A stretch of DNA of 22,389 nt from Mnemiopsis leidyi (taxonomy: Eukaryota > Ctenophora > Tentaculata > Lobata > Bolinopsidae), in the NCBI GenBank assembly GCA_000226015.1, contig JH154507.1:1-22389 (forward strand). The letters run 5' to 3'. This document shows, piece by piece, positions 8,506 through 19,184 of the stretch; within the stretch, counting starts at the first letter, position 1; the number at the start of each line of letters is the position of its first letter. A program made the position numbers and the translations under genes. The notes under the pieces were generated by a model that was given only the letters and a program-made list of their open reading frames with translations, was not told the origin of the DNA and did not search any database.

Positions 8506-9694
8506 TTTGTAAACGTAAAGGTTTTGCTCAACTTACTTAACCTAAAACGCTTACGGCTTCAAGCCTTTACTTTAGACTCAAAGCCAAACTTCAAGGACTG
8601 TATGATCACTTTAGGTTTGCACCGGAATTAGGAGTGAGACAAGTAAAACAAACGAATGAATAGGAATCTAAGGGCGATTATGAGATATATGAACAGCAAG
8701 GAAATACTTAAATCAGACCTCAATGCGGTGACCCTACTCAACGTATTCTACTTAAGGCTTACTTTGTACACACATTCTAGTGAGTAAACCTCAACGAAGA
8801 ATAGATTACAGCTTACGACTCTTCGTCGAACATAAGTTAAGAAAGGTCGAAGAATATACGATCAAAGCTTAAGGTATGAGGTTAAGGCCAAACGTAGTCG
8901 AACACGAAGCGATAAGGCGGGCGGGGTTTGGGCCGGTTGACCCCCCAAACTAGGTAAACGAAAGCTCTCTATTCCCTTCGGTTCGTGTATTTATAATCTT
9001 TACCGCGTAATCTCGTTAAGCGTCATATTCGCGTCATTTCAATAACTTAAAAACACTTATACACTTTTAAAAACACTTATAAATCTTTATAAGACTTTAT
9101 AAACCTTTTCTGTAATTCTTAAGCAATTAATGACGCCTTCTACAATTTGCACTGTTAATCAGTTTCCGTCCGCTGTAATTGCTTGTCATGCTTTCACTAT
9201 GGATCACCGCATTACTAATACTTTTTCATATGATATACTCTGGTATGACGTTCTGTATAATATTTAATTGCTTTATTAAGTTTTCTGCAAAACTGCTAGT
9301 TAACTGCACAAGAACTTGTATTATATAATTACTTGTAAGTTTCTACACTTACATAATCGCCCGCTCACCAAAGATTGGAATGGTTTTTAACTTGACATAA
9401 GAAACAATTGATCATAAAAACTTTTTACCCGCAAAAATATAAAATCAAAAATTTTGTCGCCGTCACTGCGACACTTCCTGTCTAGGTGACATTGCCCTTC
9501 ATAAATTGTGAAACTGTTAAACACACCTCACATCTTCGCCTCCCCTTCAACAATGAAGTTTTCTCAAAGTCAAACTTTACAGATATTGCACATACAGCTG
9601 TTCCCCACAAAAATGTAATTAGGACATTCATCAAGATATTTTGAAACCCAACTATTAATCGTCCATGGTTTTGCGTCTGGCAAGTGTTATAACT

Positions 9695-9847
9695 TCAACA
9701 CTTGCTGCTAGCAAGAACTGCGGCACTTATGACATAGCAACTCGAATGTCTGAGGACTTCCTTCTGGTTATCTTTGGTCATTTCCTGATCTCCGACATCC
9801 TCTGCAGTTACATCCCGTTCCGTTTCATTGCTTCGGATGATCCAACC
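9695..9847 (-). pseudogene. Coding-like block E, copy 1
   Basis: A 50-codon open stretch reads RSNETERDVTAEDVGDQEM, then TKDNQKEVLRHSS. Compared with copy 2 (17034-17183) there is one 3-base deletion in phase. Within the block I count three substitutions: two silent in this frame, one Glu to Lys. On the plus strand the same changes mostly alter amino acids, so the minus frame is preferred. No domain is recognised. Splice sites are not settled. Confidence 0.35.
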
Positions 9848-10018
9848 TCAGCGCTCAAAATCTTGCTTTGAGACTGATTTAGATTTGCTCTGAGACCGAG
9901 TTTGCTTCAACTATTATATTCGGATCTTCGCCTTGAAGTAATATCTTCGGATTATATCTATCCACTCTATAACTCTTGAGCATATAGTTTCCAGCTTTTA
10001 ACGAAATCTTATCGCTCT

Positions 10019-10216
10019 TCAGTTTGAATAAAGAGGTTCGATCAGTTTCAATTTGCACAATGCAACAACCCTAACATTTATTGTTTCTTGATGTATATAA
10101 ACATAATAAAGTAGTTCTGGAGGTAGCTCCAAAATCCAAAACAGGGTCTTTTTGTAGTCCTCGAAGTCAACTTTCTGATCTTTAAGCATCCCGTAACTGT
10201 TTGCCAATTTTTGCAC
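10019..10216 (-). pseudogene. Coding-like block D, copy 1
   Basis: The open frame reads NSYGMLKDQKVDFEDYKKTL, then FWILELPPELLYYVYIHQ, and ends at 10019. Copy 2 keeps KTLFW-x-LELP-x-ELL, while the variable part differs by 15 bases net (two in-frame indels). That pattern fits coding constraint. Function is unknown. Confidence 0.4.
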
Positions 10217-11221
10217 GTTTCACTTTTCTTTAGTCACTATTTTCGACCGCTGACCAGACTCTTGGACTCCCTGACTGTAGGACACTCCGATTCTTGAAAT
10301 TTTACGTTTCAACATTCGGACTCTCCTACTCTCAGACTCTCCAACTCTCTGATTCTCTACGGATACTGTTTTACTGCTTTGGTCACCTCATTCCGGACAT
10401 TTTTTTCCTTTTAATTAAAGTGCGGTCGCTTGATTATTTGAAGCCTTCAACTTCAAGTAAAATCTTCCTCTTTTATTCTTTTGTTGATCGTTTTAACAGG
10501 GTGCCACCATTTTTCTCTTTTTGCGGTCATCTTGTTTTGTGTGTCTTCCTTATTTCCCCCGACCCTCTGGAGTAAAAATGATCTTTTCTCCAGTTATGAT
10601 TTGCCTGGCTATTCTCTCTTTAGATTGAAGGATTCTGCAGACATTACCACTGGCCATATGCTTCCTTCCAGTGTGATATTTGTCCAGATCTAGCGAGATT
10701 TTCTTGTTGTCAGGTAACCTCCTTTTGTTTTGATCACCAAGTCCTCTCTCATACTCTGCTTTGAACCAGTTTCTCGACTGTTGCTATGATCACAACACCA
10801 CTGTCACCTGCTAGCTCCCCGTACTTCTGCAAGCTTGTTAGCTTGCTCTCGTTTTCTTAAAATCGTCTCTCCTTCCGGGATTCCGTGCTGCTTTCATTAA
10901 AACCAAATCAAACTTGCTTCCTCGCCAATTAAAAAATTGATCATTAATAATTCTTCTCGTCAAAAAATTTCAAAGACTTTAAAAAAAACTTTCACAAGTT
11001 CTCGAACTTCTCCAAAGGTTTGATAAAATTCAACAATACCTGCTGCTTTGATCTAGATTTAACTTGAAGTTAAACCATTAATAGCCCTGTCGCTTTGTCT
11101 GTACTTCTCTCCGCTGGTCAGTCATCTTGTTTTCCGTCTTTACGTAAGTCTGGTCAGTAGTCACTGCTCCTTTCTTTATCGTGTGTAAGTTTTGTTCACA
11201 GTAGTATTTATCTGTAGCAGT

Positions 11222-11338
11222 CTGTATCGTCTGTATTCGTCTGTAACGATCTGTATTGTCCGTATTCGTCTCTAATGATCTGTATCGTCTGTATTCGTCT
11301 GTCACGTATCTGTATTGTCCGTATTCGTCTCTAATGAT
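11222..11338. repeat. 58-bp minisatellite, copy 1, cut off by the assembly gap
   Basis: Two units begin at 11222 and 11280 (58 and 59 bp). Each is built from about 10-bp pieces of the type CTGTATCGT, CTGTATTCGT, CTGTAACGAT. The array runs straight into the N run at 11339, so its length in this copy is unknown. Confidence 0.85.
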
Positions 11339-11828
11339 NNNNNNNNNNNNNNNNNNNNNNNNNNNNNNNNNNNNNNNNNNNNNNNNNNNNNNNNNNNNNN
11401 NNNNNNNNNNNNNNNNNNNNNNNNNNNNNNNNNNNNNNNNNNNNNNNNNNNNNNNNNNNNNNNNNNNNNNNNNNNNNNNNNNNNNNNNNNNNNNNNNNNN
11501 NNNNNNNNNNNNNNNNNNNNNNNNNNNNNNNNNNNNNNNNNNNNNNNNNNNNNNNNNNNNNNNNNNNNNNNNNNNNNNNNNNNNNNNNNNNNNNNNNNNN
11601 NNNNNNNNNNNNNNNNNNNNNNNNNNNNNNNNNNNNNNNNNNNNNNNNNNNNNNNNNNNNNNNNNNNNNNNNNNNNNNNNNNNNNNNNNNNNNNNNNNNN
11701 NNNNNNNNNNNNNNNNNNNNNNNNNNNNNNNNNNNNNNNNNNNNNNNNNNNNNNNNNNNNNNNNNNNNNNNNNNNNNNNNNNNNNNNNNNNNNNNNNNNN
11801 NNNNNNNNNNNNNNNNNNNNNNNNNNNN
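11339..11828. other. Assembly gap (490 N)
   Basis: The unknown bases separate the minisatellite from TTAGTGGTTAAGTTGGCG at 11829. In copy 2 the same two flanks are about 720-780 bases apart (about 18650-18708 to 19430), so the gap probably hides more than 490 bases, including the counterpart of the block at 19185-19472. Confidence 0.95.
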
Positions 11829-12323
11829 TTAGTGGTTAAGTTGGCGTATTTTGGGCACAAGGAGCGCCCACTCCCTTTTATGTGTCCGAAATTCTTAAAG
11901 CACATCACCTCCTTATATTTCGAATTTTCTTAATCAAAAAGGCCTCCTGTCGACCCAAATTCTCTCCTTGAATTTCAACTAGCGAACGCTGACTGGACAA
12001 TCTGGTCTACTACCGTCGACAGTCCACTTTCACCTTAGAGTATTTAGTACTTCGACTTCTCAGTCAAATAAAACACAACGTGAGTCTCTGAAAGCCTCTC
12101 ATTAAGTTCCCGGTTTCACTTGACTTTTAAGAAGACGAAAATTCCCTTTTTATCTCAAACAGCTTCAAAACACTCTCAAAAATTGTTTTCTATTTTTTCC
12201 GAAAAGGCACAATTTTGTGACCCTTTCTTATTTTCTACTAAATACTCACTTTGAAAGTCAAAACTCCAAATAATTTTCGTATCAAGTCCATTTACTGCAT
12301 TGGTCCATAGTTTTCGGTTTGTT

Positions 12324-12491
12324 CTACTTCAAACCTAGTTGGTGGTTGTCTCCTTCTTTAACTTCTTCTAAGCTCCTCCTAAGGTTTTTGTAACCCTCTT
12401 TGATCCTCGGACGACCCCTTTTTGATCCGTACTTCATTTTTTGATCCTCCTCCCTGATCAATAACTTCACTTTCCTCCTGATTTTTCTCCG
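12324..12491 (-). pseudogene. Coding-like block C, frame with an AT-hook, copy 1
   Basis: A 55-codon open frame (first ATG 12437-12435) reads VKLLIREEDQKMKYGSKRGR, then PRIKEGYKNLRRSLEEVKEG, and stops at 12324-12326. The segment KRGRPRIK (12399-12422) has the GRP core with flanking basic residues of an AT-hook, a minor-groove DNA-binding motif. In copy 2 an inserted element interrupts exactly this motif. A second frame over the same bases (12379-12561) is also open, so which one is used is uncertain. Confidence 0.35.
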
Positions 12492-12561
12492 TCAGTTTCT
12501 CTCTTTTATTTTCACTTGAGACTTCCGTAGATACACTGATCATTTCCTCACACCTGGCCAT
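12379..12561 (-). pseudogene. Coding-like block C, alternative frame starting MARCEE, copy 1
   Basis: The frame from 12561 reads MARCEEMISVSTEVSSENKR, then EKLTEKNQEESEVIDQGGGS, and stops at 12379. It is conserved in copy 2 (from 20437) with Q to R and V to G changes, the same bases that alter the overlapping AT-hook frame. It is hydrophilic, low in complexity and probably disordered. I cannot say which frame was translated. Confidence 0.33.
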
Positions 12562-13369
12562 CCTATAATAGCCATACTCACGTACTGACTATTCGATCAC
12601 TGCGCCATTTTCTAATGGGCTAAACTGCTTAGAACCACCTTGCTTCATACCTAGCTCTAACTCTCCTTTGAACTATTACTGCCACTATCAGTAAACTGTG
12701 GCCCACGGCCCGAATCAATCTTATGCAAATTAACTCGATGCCTGGTATCATCTCACTAAGTCCTCGTTATACATGCACTTATTAATCTCCTCTTGCTTAC
12801 TTTTTCTTTCACCTCTGTCCTATTCCCTTTCTCAACTCTTTCCTCTATTTACAGCGGTACTCCTGACACCGGTGACTCGCATAGCATAAATAAGAAAATT
12901 GTAAGCATGTCACATGTACCCATATTTTCCTCCGAGTCCGACTGACCGTTTTTGGGCATTGCGAAAATACTTATTTTATACCTCTATTAGGTCAGTAAGA
13001 GCGACTTCTATTTCGTCGTAGTTTTCAATAGTTAATGCACTATAAGCATCCAAACTTCTGAATCTGCAGTAAATTCTGCCAGAAACTTAAGCAAACTTTA
13101 TATGCTTTCACCTCAGCGGGTAACGTTGTAATACCCACACCCAATCCACTTTTTCAGCTACAATTTTTTGCACTTTTGGTTTCAACCTGAGACTACCTAC
13201 CGGCTATCCACGTGTACATTCTAGTAATCAATCAGGCTGACTTGCAACCAGGATCCTTCACTTAACTATAAAATATCACTAAGCGGTATTTAAGAACTTT
13301 AGGTTCTTACCTGACTTAGACTTTGCTTGTCAAATCAAAGGTTCATCGCATCCTCACTTGCACTTCTTA

Positions 13370-13551
13370 TTTTTCGATGTTAGCGGCAGCCCTGTTTTTT
13401 TTTCAACCTCCAAATTGTAGTTGTACTGTTTTTTCATTATCTCGACTTACATTTATCTATTTTGCTAATTCATATTGCTTAACATTTTCGCCAAGTTGTG
13501 TTACTATAGTAGCATTCGGTTTTTGGAAAGAAAATGGATGATTTACTTTTC
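13370..13551 (-). pseudogene. Coding-like block B, copy 1 (stop and frameshift)
   Basis: It reads PFSFQKPNATIVTQLGENVK, then QYELAK and a TAG (plus 13457-13459). Copy 2 has CAG at that place and stays open. Past this point copy 1 also differs by indels that break the frame. The copy-1 block is therefore decayed. Confidence 0.35.
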
Positions 13552-13808
13552 ACAACACCATGTTAATAAAGACTCAAACTATCTTTTTAGATTGTCTTAG
13601 ATACTCTAATAAATGTATGATTCAACAAAATAGATATGAATTACATTTTACAAAACTACACCAAAGCTTTTAAATATGTGAATTGAGAAATTATATGGAC
13701 TTGGATTTTGGGTCCAATTTCTTGACCATAATTTTGAGTGATTTCACCACTTAGATTAATGTTTCTGTGATACGCTACCGTGCTTTCTGATACTGCTGCC
13801 AGATGAAT

Positions 13809-14054
13809 TCAACTTTCGTTTTTTTTGTACAACGATTCCGGAAATTTGGTGCCAGATTCAATCCTTCTAGCGAGACCTGATAGATCCTGACAGATGTGGT
13901 TTATACATTGCCTCATGTCTGCTTCTGACTCCTGGCTATATTGTGAATAATCACGTCCCTTTTCTTCCAATTCCTGGATGAGCTCTTTCAACATGTTTAG
14001 CAGTTCTTCAAGATCGTCCACCAATGCTGAACCGCCGTTGTCTTTTATTGCCAT
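13809..14054 (-). CDS. Coding-like block A, copy 1: helical hydrophilic protein segment
   Basis: 81 codons from ATG 14054 read MAIKDNGGSALVDDLEELLN, then MLKELIQELEEKGRDYSQYS, then ESEADMRQCINHICQDLSG. The LEELLNMLKELIQELEEK stretch has leucine spacing of a coiled coil. The matching sequence in copy 2 is frameshifted after DDLEELL. Near the 3' end a run of eight A may hide a frameshift, because another frame continues TKVEFIWQQYQKAR, conserved as TKVEIIRQQYQKVC in copy 2. No family is recognised. It may be the first exon kept in this copy; GAAGAGCAG just before the ATG could serve as an acceptor. Confidence 0.45.
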   Translation of the reverse strand: MAIKDNGGSALVDDLEELLNMLKELIQELEEKGRDYSQYSQESEADMRQCINHICQDLSGLARRIESGTKFPESLYKKNES

Positions 14055-14719
14055 CTGCTCTTCTTACCCCAAAGTTCAGATCCACTCACCACTGGCTGCT
14101 TCTAACTAACTTGCTGTTTCTGCAGAGGTTTTCCTTTTTAGAATAGTCAATAAAGCATCAACTTTTCCCTACGATTTCGCACGTAAAGAAATTGTTAGGT
14201 ATAACATTTAGCCTCTCAAAATTTTCGGGCGAAACGTTTTGGTTAATTGTACTTAGAAGTAGTGATGCCAGTTAGCATTTTTGATTCCGATCTTATTTTT
14301 TCACTACTTAAAAAGGCCACCTTTTTCCCGCGTTAGCTGGTCTTCAGAGACTCAAGTTTTGTTCCCTACCGAATATACTTTTTCCTTCGTCTTTACTTCC
14401 TGGCAGTGTCCAGCTGAGACCACGGCCAGCTTATTAAGCTATATTGTCTTAAGTCAGAACGGCTTTTGCTATTTATGTGCTAATTAAACCTTCCTGCTCA
14501 GTCTATAGTGTGCATTTGAACGTTTTCAGTATGTATATACGCCTGCCCACGAATTATTATTTACGGCCAACCTGGTCAACCTCTACTTTTCAGCTAAATG
14601 TTTGTTGCCTTGACAGTATGTGTGGAATAGCCGGGCGATTTTTCTTTTTACTAACTTTTTCATACCAATTAAGTGCGACCTACTAGTGCAAACTTACGAC
14701 CTTACTCCTTACTCCTTAC

Positions 14720-14877
14720 CGTTTGTCCCTTTTGCCTCTCACTAGTTTCAAGGCAGGGGTACTAGTTACTCCATTTAACTTAGCTTTAAGAGTAGTGACT
14801 TCATCTCCAGCCAATGCTTCAACTTCGATATCCTCCGATATCGAAGTTGATTGAATTAATTGAGCTATGTTTACCCC
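14720..14877 (-). CDS. Candidate internal exon in the spacer
   Basis: An open frame lies exactly between an acceptor (CGTTTTATAG, AG at plus 14879-14878) and a good donor (ACG before GTAAGG, plus 14714-14719). It reads GVNIAQLIQSTSISEDIEVE, then ALAGDEVTTLKAKLNGVTST, then PALKLVRGKRDK. It enters in phase 0 and leaves in phase 2. The composition is protein-like, but no family is recognised. It lies upstream of block A of copy 1 on the same strand, so it may belong to the same gene. Confidence 0.32.
14819..14850. repeat. Perfect 14-bp inverted repeat with a 4-base loop
   Basis: TCAACTTCGATATC (14819-14832) and its exact reverse complement (14837-14850) flank CTCC. The stem contains an EcoRV-like GATATC in each arm. 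It could extrude as a cruciform or fold in RNA. It lies inside the candidate exon above. Confidence 0.9.
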
Positions 14878-16225
14878 CTATAAAACGTGTGTTGCCCTAC
14901 ACGTTTTCCTTTCACCATTCTTGACCTTATTTCAGCGCTAAAATCCGACCCTTTACTGTTACAGTACCCTGTGCATGGTAACCTACCTCTGCCTGAAGGC
15001 CGATCCACGACGCTCCGTCCTGGAATCTTACTTACTATCACTATCAGGATTCGGACTACAGCTCTACTTGAACCTTGAACATATGGTGTTACATCAGAAT
15101 TCACAAACCTTTCCTAGAGTAGATGTGCGGCTACAAAATCGCACATTCTGATTCACACTCATTGACCCTTTCTTACAGTTACTCATCTCATTTCTCGAAC
15201 AATTTTCCGCATCGTAAAAATGGACTGATATTATAACGCATCGGATACTTGTGACTAGACACACTTTCCTATCATATGCCCTCGAGTTTCTTTAAAGCAA
15301 CTTACTTTGAATATAGAACCCCTTATAATTATATTTGTAGAACGTATTTTAAAATTCTTAACGCATAGCCTTAACTAAGTTTCGACTTGCTAAATCGTGA
15401 CTCAAAATTTTATTCCGTCAAAAATGTGTTTTATTTGTTTTAACTTAATGATCTTACTTCAACAAGTAAAAAAAGTTTATCAATCAAAGCAAAATGTGAA
15501 CTTAGTCCGATAGATACAGCGACAGAAACACCGAAAATCTTGATATAGATTACCCTGCACGAAAGAATTAGAAATTTAACTTGCAGCTTCTTCATGTGTT
15601 AGTCAAATAAGCGTCAAGTTCGACATTACCTAGTTTTAATGCGTTGTCTACATTGTACATGTGTGCTGTCACTATTAAAACGAAAAATCGATACTTCTAC
15701 TATTTGTAGGACCAAAATATTATCTCAAAGGTTCGTCGGACCAATTTGTAAACGCAATGGTTTTGCTCAACTGACTTAACCTAAATCGTTTACGGCTACA
15801 AGCCATTACTGCTAGACTCGAAGCCAAAACTTCAAGGACTGTATAATCACTTTAGGTTTGAATACTTATTGGAAATGAGACAAATGAAACGAACGAATGA
15901 ATTTAGGAATCTAAGGGCGATTTGGAAATATATGAACAACAATGAAATACTAAACTCAGACCTCAATGCGGTGATCCTTCTCAACATATTCTAATTCCAC
16001 TTAGGGCTTACTTTGTACGCACATTCTAGTGAGTAAACCTTAACGAAGAATAGATTACAGCTTATGACTTATTATCGAACTCAAGTTAAGGAAAGGTAAG
16101 CAAATATACGATCTAAACTTAGAGTATAAGGTTAAAGCCAAACGTAGTCGAACACGAGGTGCGAAGGTAGGCGGGGTTTGTGGTTTGGGCCGGTTGACCC
16201 CCCAAACTAGGTAAACGAAAAGCTC

Positions 16226-16281
16226 TCTCTTCCTTGACGAGATTCCTGCGTGAGTCGGGTATCACCGCGACAATCTCTTCC
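16226..16281. other. 48-bp insertion in copy 2 with an 8-bp direct repeat
   Basis: TCTCTTCC occurs at 16226-16233 and 16274-16281. The 40 bases between are absent from copy 1, where the two flanks join. The inserted segment contains ACCGCGACA, the same nonamer that is repeated throughout the larger insertion at 20031-20285. A deletion in copy 1 between short repeats would look the same. Confidence 0.5.
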
Positions 16282-17033
16282 CTTCGGTTCGTGTATTTAT
16301 AATCTTTACCTTGTTATTTTATTAAGCGTCATACTCATATTCGCGTCATTTCAATAACTTAAAGACACATATACACCTTTAAAAACACTTATAAGACTTT
16401 ATAAGACTTTATAAACCTTTTCTGTAATTCTTAAGCAATTAATGACGCCTGCTATAATTGCACTGTTAATCAGTTTCAGTCAGCTGTAATTGCTGGTCAC
16501 GCTTTCACTATGGATCACCGCATTACTAATAGTAATACTCTTTCATATATGATATACTCTCGCATGACGTTCTGTATAATATTTAATTGCTTTATTAAGT
16601 TTTCTGCAAAATTGCTAGTTAACTGCACAAGAACTTGTATTATATAATCACTTGTAAGTTTCTACACTTACATAATCGCCCGCTCACCAAAGATTGGAAT
16701 GGTTTTAAACTTGACAGAAACCAATCATAAAAACTTTTTACCCGCATAAATTTAAAATCAAAAATTTTGTCGCCGTCACTGACACTTCCTGTCTAGTGAC
16801 ATTGCCCTTCATAAATTGTGAAACTGTTAAACACACCTTACATCTTCGCCTCCCCTTTAAAAATGAAGTCTTCTCAAAGTCAAACTTTACAGATATTGCA
16901 CTATACTGATACAGCAGTCAATTCTAGCAAAACTTTCTGTTCCCCATAAAAATAGAATTAGGACATTCATTAAGATATTTCGAAACCCAACTATTAATAG
17001 TCCATGGTTTTGCATCTGGCAAGTGTTATAACT

Positions 17034-17183
17034 TCAACACTTGCTGCTAGCAAGAACTGCGGCACTTATGACATAGCAACTCGAATGTCTGAGGACTTTC
17101 TTCTGGTTATCTTTGGTCATTTCCTGATCTCCGACATCCTCAGTTACATCCCGTTCAGTTTCATTGCTTCGAATGATCCAACC
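17034..17183 (-). pseudogene. Coding-like block E, copy 2
   Basis: It is the counterpart of 9695-9847 with one codon fewer and otherwise nearly identical (NETERDVTEDVGDQEMTKDN). The frame is open for 49 codons. Confidence 0.33.
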
Positions 17184-17405
17184 TCAGCGCTCAAAATCTT
17201 GCTCTGAGACTGATTTAGATTTGCTCTGAGATCGAGTTAGCTCCAACTATTATATTCGGATCTTCACCTTGATGTAATATTTGATTCGGATTATATCTAT
17301 CCAATCTACTCTTGAGCATGTAGGTTTTATCTTTTGACGAAATCTTATCGATCTTCTGTTTGAATGAAAAGGTTCAATCAGCTTCTGTTTGCAAAAGCAA
17401 CAACT

Positions 17406-17549
17406 TTAACATTTATTGTTTCTTGCAATGCACTGTATGCAAAGTAGTTCTGCGGGTAGCTCCAAACTCCAAAACAGGGTCTTTTCGTAGCCCATTCCTC
17501 CCTTGAAGTCAACTTCCTCATCCTGCTCTTCTAGCAGCCCGTCACTGTG
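17406..17549 (-). pseudogene. Coding-like block D, copy 2
   Basis: The frame reads HSDGLLEEQDEEVDFKGGMG, then YEKTLFWSLELPAELL, and stops at 17406-17408. Copy 1 lacks five of these codons but keeps the frame. Past ELL copy 2 diverges and stops earlier. A TAG stands directly before the first codon given. Confidence 0.38.
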
Positions 17550-17793
17550 CTAAAGACCGTTTGCCGTTTGAGTTGTAGAGCAATTTATCTTTTCCTCAAT
17601 GTGGTAAGAAAACTGATTTTCTTTCAGGTTCCGCTGATAATCATAAACTCTACGAAGTTACAAAGCATGTTACACTTTTCTTTCGCCACTATTTTTCAAC
17701 CGCTGACCAGACTCTTGGACTCTCTGACTCTAGGACACTCCGATTCTTGAATATTACCTTCCAACATTCGGACTCTCCTACTCTCAGACTCTC

Positions 17794-18045
17794 CTAACTT
17801 TTTTTTTTTTTTTTTTTTGTAAGTGTGGTCGCTTGATTATTTGAAGCCTCCAAGTAAAATCTTCCTCTTTTATTCTTTCGTTGATCGTTTTGGCAGAGTG
17901 CTACCATTTTTTTTGCGGTCATCTTGTTAATGTTTTGTCTCTTCCTTATCTCCGTCGACCCTTTGGAGTAAAAATGATCTTTTCTCCAGTGATCATTTGC
18001 ATGGCTATCCCTTTTAAGACTGAAGGATTCTGCAGACATTACCAC
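17794..18045 (-). pseudogene. Coding-like block H, copy 2
   Basis: An open frame of 83 codons reads VMSAESFSLKRDSHANDHW, then RKDHFYSKGSTEIRKRQN, then KNKRGRFYLEASNNQATT and ends in lysines encoded by the T run. It is strongly basic. Copy 1 has a TAG and frame changes in the middle but keeps KNKRGRFYL with a 6-base in-frame insertion. Nucleic-acid binding is possible from charge alone; nothing more can be said. Confidence 0.35.
17799..17818. repeat. Poly-T run of 20
   Basis: Twenty T on the plus strand occur in copy 2 only. They replace about 90 bp present in copy 1. On the minus strand this is an A20 run, so a poly(A) tail of a small retroposed or rearranged transcript is one possibility. 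Confidence 0.7.
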
Positions 18046-18128
18046 TGGCCATATGCTTCCTTCCTGTGTGATGTTTGTCCAGAACTAGCGAGATTTTCTT
18101 GTTGTCAGGTAACCTCCTTTTGTTTTGA

Positions 18129-18260
18129 TCACTGTTGCTCGACTGTTGCTATGATCACAACACCACCTGCTAGCTCCGCGTACTTCTCATGCAAGGCTTG
18201 TTAGCTTGCTCTCGTCTTCTTAAAATCGTCTCTCCTTCCGGGATTCCGTGCTGCTTTCAT
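18129..18260 (-). pseudogene. Coding-like block upstream of H, copy 2, with one internal stop
   Basis: From ATG 18260 the frame reads MKAARNPGRRDDFKKTRAS, a TAA (18201-18203), then QALHEKYAELAGGVVIIATV, and stops at 18129-18131. Another frame through the first half reads KQHGIPEGETILRKREQANK in copy 1 (one K to R change in copy 2), so the original frame is ambiguous. Both copies are interrupted. Confidence 0.28.
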
Positions 18261-18591
18261 AAAAACCTAATCAAACTTGCTTCCTCGTTAATTAAAAAAT
18301 TGATCATCAATAATTCTTCTCGTCAAAAATTTTCAAAGACTTAAAAAAAACTTTCACAAGTTCTCAAACTTGAAAACTTCTCCAAAGGTTTGATAAAATT
18401 CAACAATACCTGCTGCTTTGATCTAGATTTAACTTGAAGTTAAACCATTAATAGCCCTGTCGCTTTGTCTGTACTTCTCTCCGCTGGTCAGTCATCTTGT
18501 TTTCCGTCTTTACGTAAGTCTGGTCAGTTGTCACTGCTCCTTTCTTTATCGTGTGTAAGTTTTGTTCACAGTAGTATTTATCTGTAGCAGT

Positions 18592-18751
18592 CTGTATCGT
18601 CTGTATTCGTCTGTAACGATCTGTATTGTCCGTATTCGTCTCTAATGATCTGTATCGTCTGTATTCGTCTGTAACGATCTGTATTGTCCGTATTCGTCTC
18701 TAATGATCTGTATCGTCTGTATTCGTCTGTAACGATATGTATTGTCCGCAC
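18592..18751. repeat. 58-bp minisatellite, copy 2
   Basis: Units start at 18592, 18650 and 18708; the first two are 58 bp, the third is partial. Each is a higher-order repeat of about 10-bp monomers (CTGTAT plus CGT, TCGT or TGTC). The minus-strand reading is a repetitive DRYRRIQT type peptide, probably meaningless. Confidence 0.85.
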
Positions 18752-18819
18752 TGTCCAACTATCATAGGGTTGGTCAGCGCTACCGGAAAAAAACTTGTAT
18801 GTTCGGTACCAATCAACAC

Positions 18820-19030
18820 GCTTTTGCACATGTCTGTACCCTAATCAAACCGAGCTGTCACAGATCATCTGTGTACTTTTCACCGCGATCTGTGCAATGA
18901 CTACTGCACCAATCTGTGCACTTCTGTACAAGTCTGTACACTTCAGCACCACTCTGTGGACTTTAACACAAATCTGTGCACTTGTGTACCATTCTATAAT
19001 GCCCTCCTGCACCAATGTGACAGTGTGTGC
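18820..19030. repeat. Degenerate ~20-bp repeat of the CACCAATCTGTGCACTT type
   Basis: Variants follow each other: ATCTGTGCACTTCTGTACAA, GTCTGTACACTTCAGCACCA, CTCTGTGGACTTTAACACAA, ATCTGTGCACTTGTGTACCA. Earlier and later units are more worn. It directly follows the 58-bp minisatellite and probably falls in the copy-1 gap. Confidence 0.65.
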
Positions 19031-19184
19031 CTGAAGGACCTCACCTCAAAATTTCCTACTGGTAGTTTCGAAATTTTCCAAAAATCGAAACTATTCTACT
19101 TCTTGTAGTGTGGCATCTCACAAGTTTATGTTTTCCTTTAGGAAATTCTTATTTGCCACCAATCCTCCCCACTTATTGTTCTTA

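Larger units (their letters stand above)
8506..14262 (-). repeat. Copy 1 of a ~6-kb directly duplicated unit of unknown type
   Basis: From TTTGTAAACG at 8506 to ACTTAGAAGTAG near 14262 the sequence aligns collinearly with 15745-22177. Large parts look about 90% identical or better by eye, for example 9660-9860 with 17000-17200 and 11829-12420 with 19430-20028. The ends are not inverted repeats of each other and no target duplication is visible. Coding-like blocks lie on the minus strand, so I give that as the likely transcribed strand. The copy contains the assembly gap, so its true length is unknown. It could be a tandemly duplicated gene with introns or a large non-autonomous element. Confidence 0.85.
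14263..15744. other. Spacer between the two copies
   Basis: This 1.5 kb has no counterpart after copy 2 within the window. It holds a strong hairpin (14819-14850), a candidate minus-strand exon (14720-14877), a dyad AAAACGTGT/ACACGTTTT (14882-14890 and 14899-14907), and a dyad ATGTGCG/CGCACAT at about 15123-15146. A minus-strand frame at 14871-15104 and fragments such as EVKTKEKVYSVGNKT (about 14345-14405) look coding but carry stops. Beyond 15150 I see nothing. Confidence 0.4.

Noticed and set aside
9665-9871. Plus-strand frame MVLRLASVITST conserved in both copies
   Set aside because: Differences between the copies mostly change amino acids on the plus strand but are mostly silent in the opposite frame; the initiator context and composition are also less protein-like.
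11078-11933. Long frames across the N run
   Set aside because: They consist mainly of unknown residues and minisatellite; nothing is supported.
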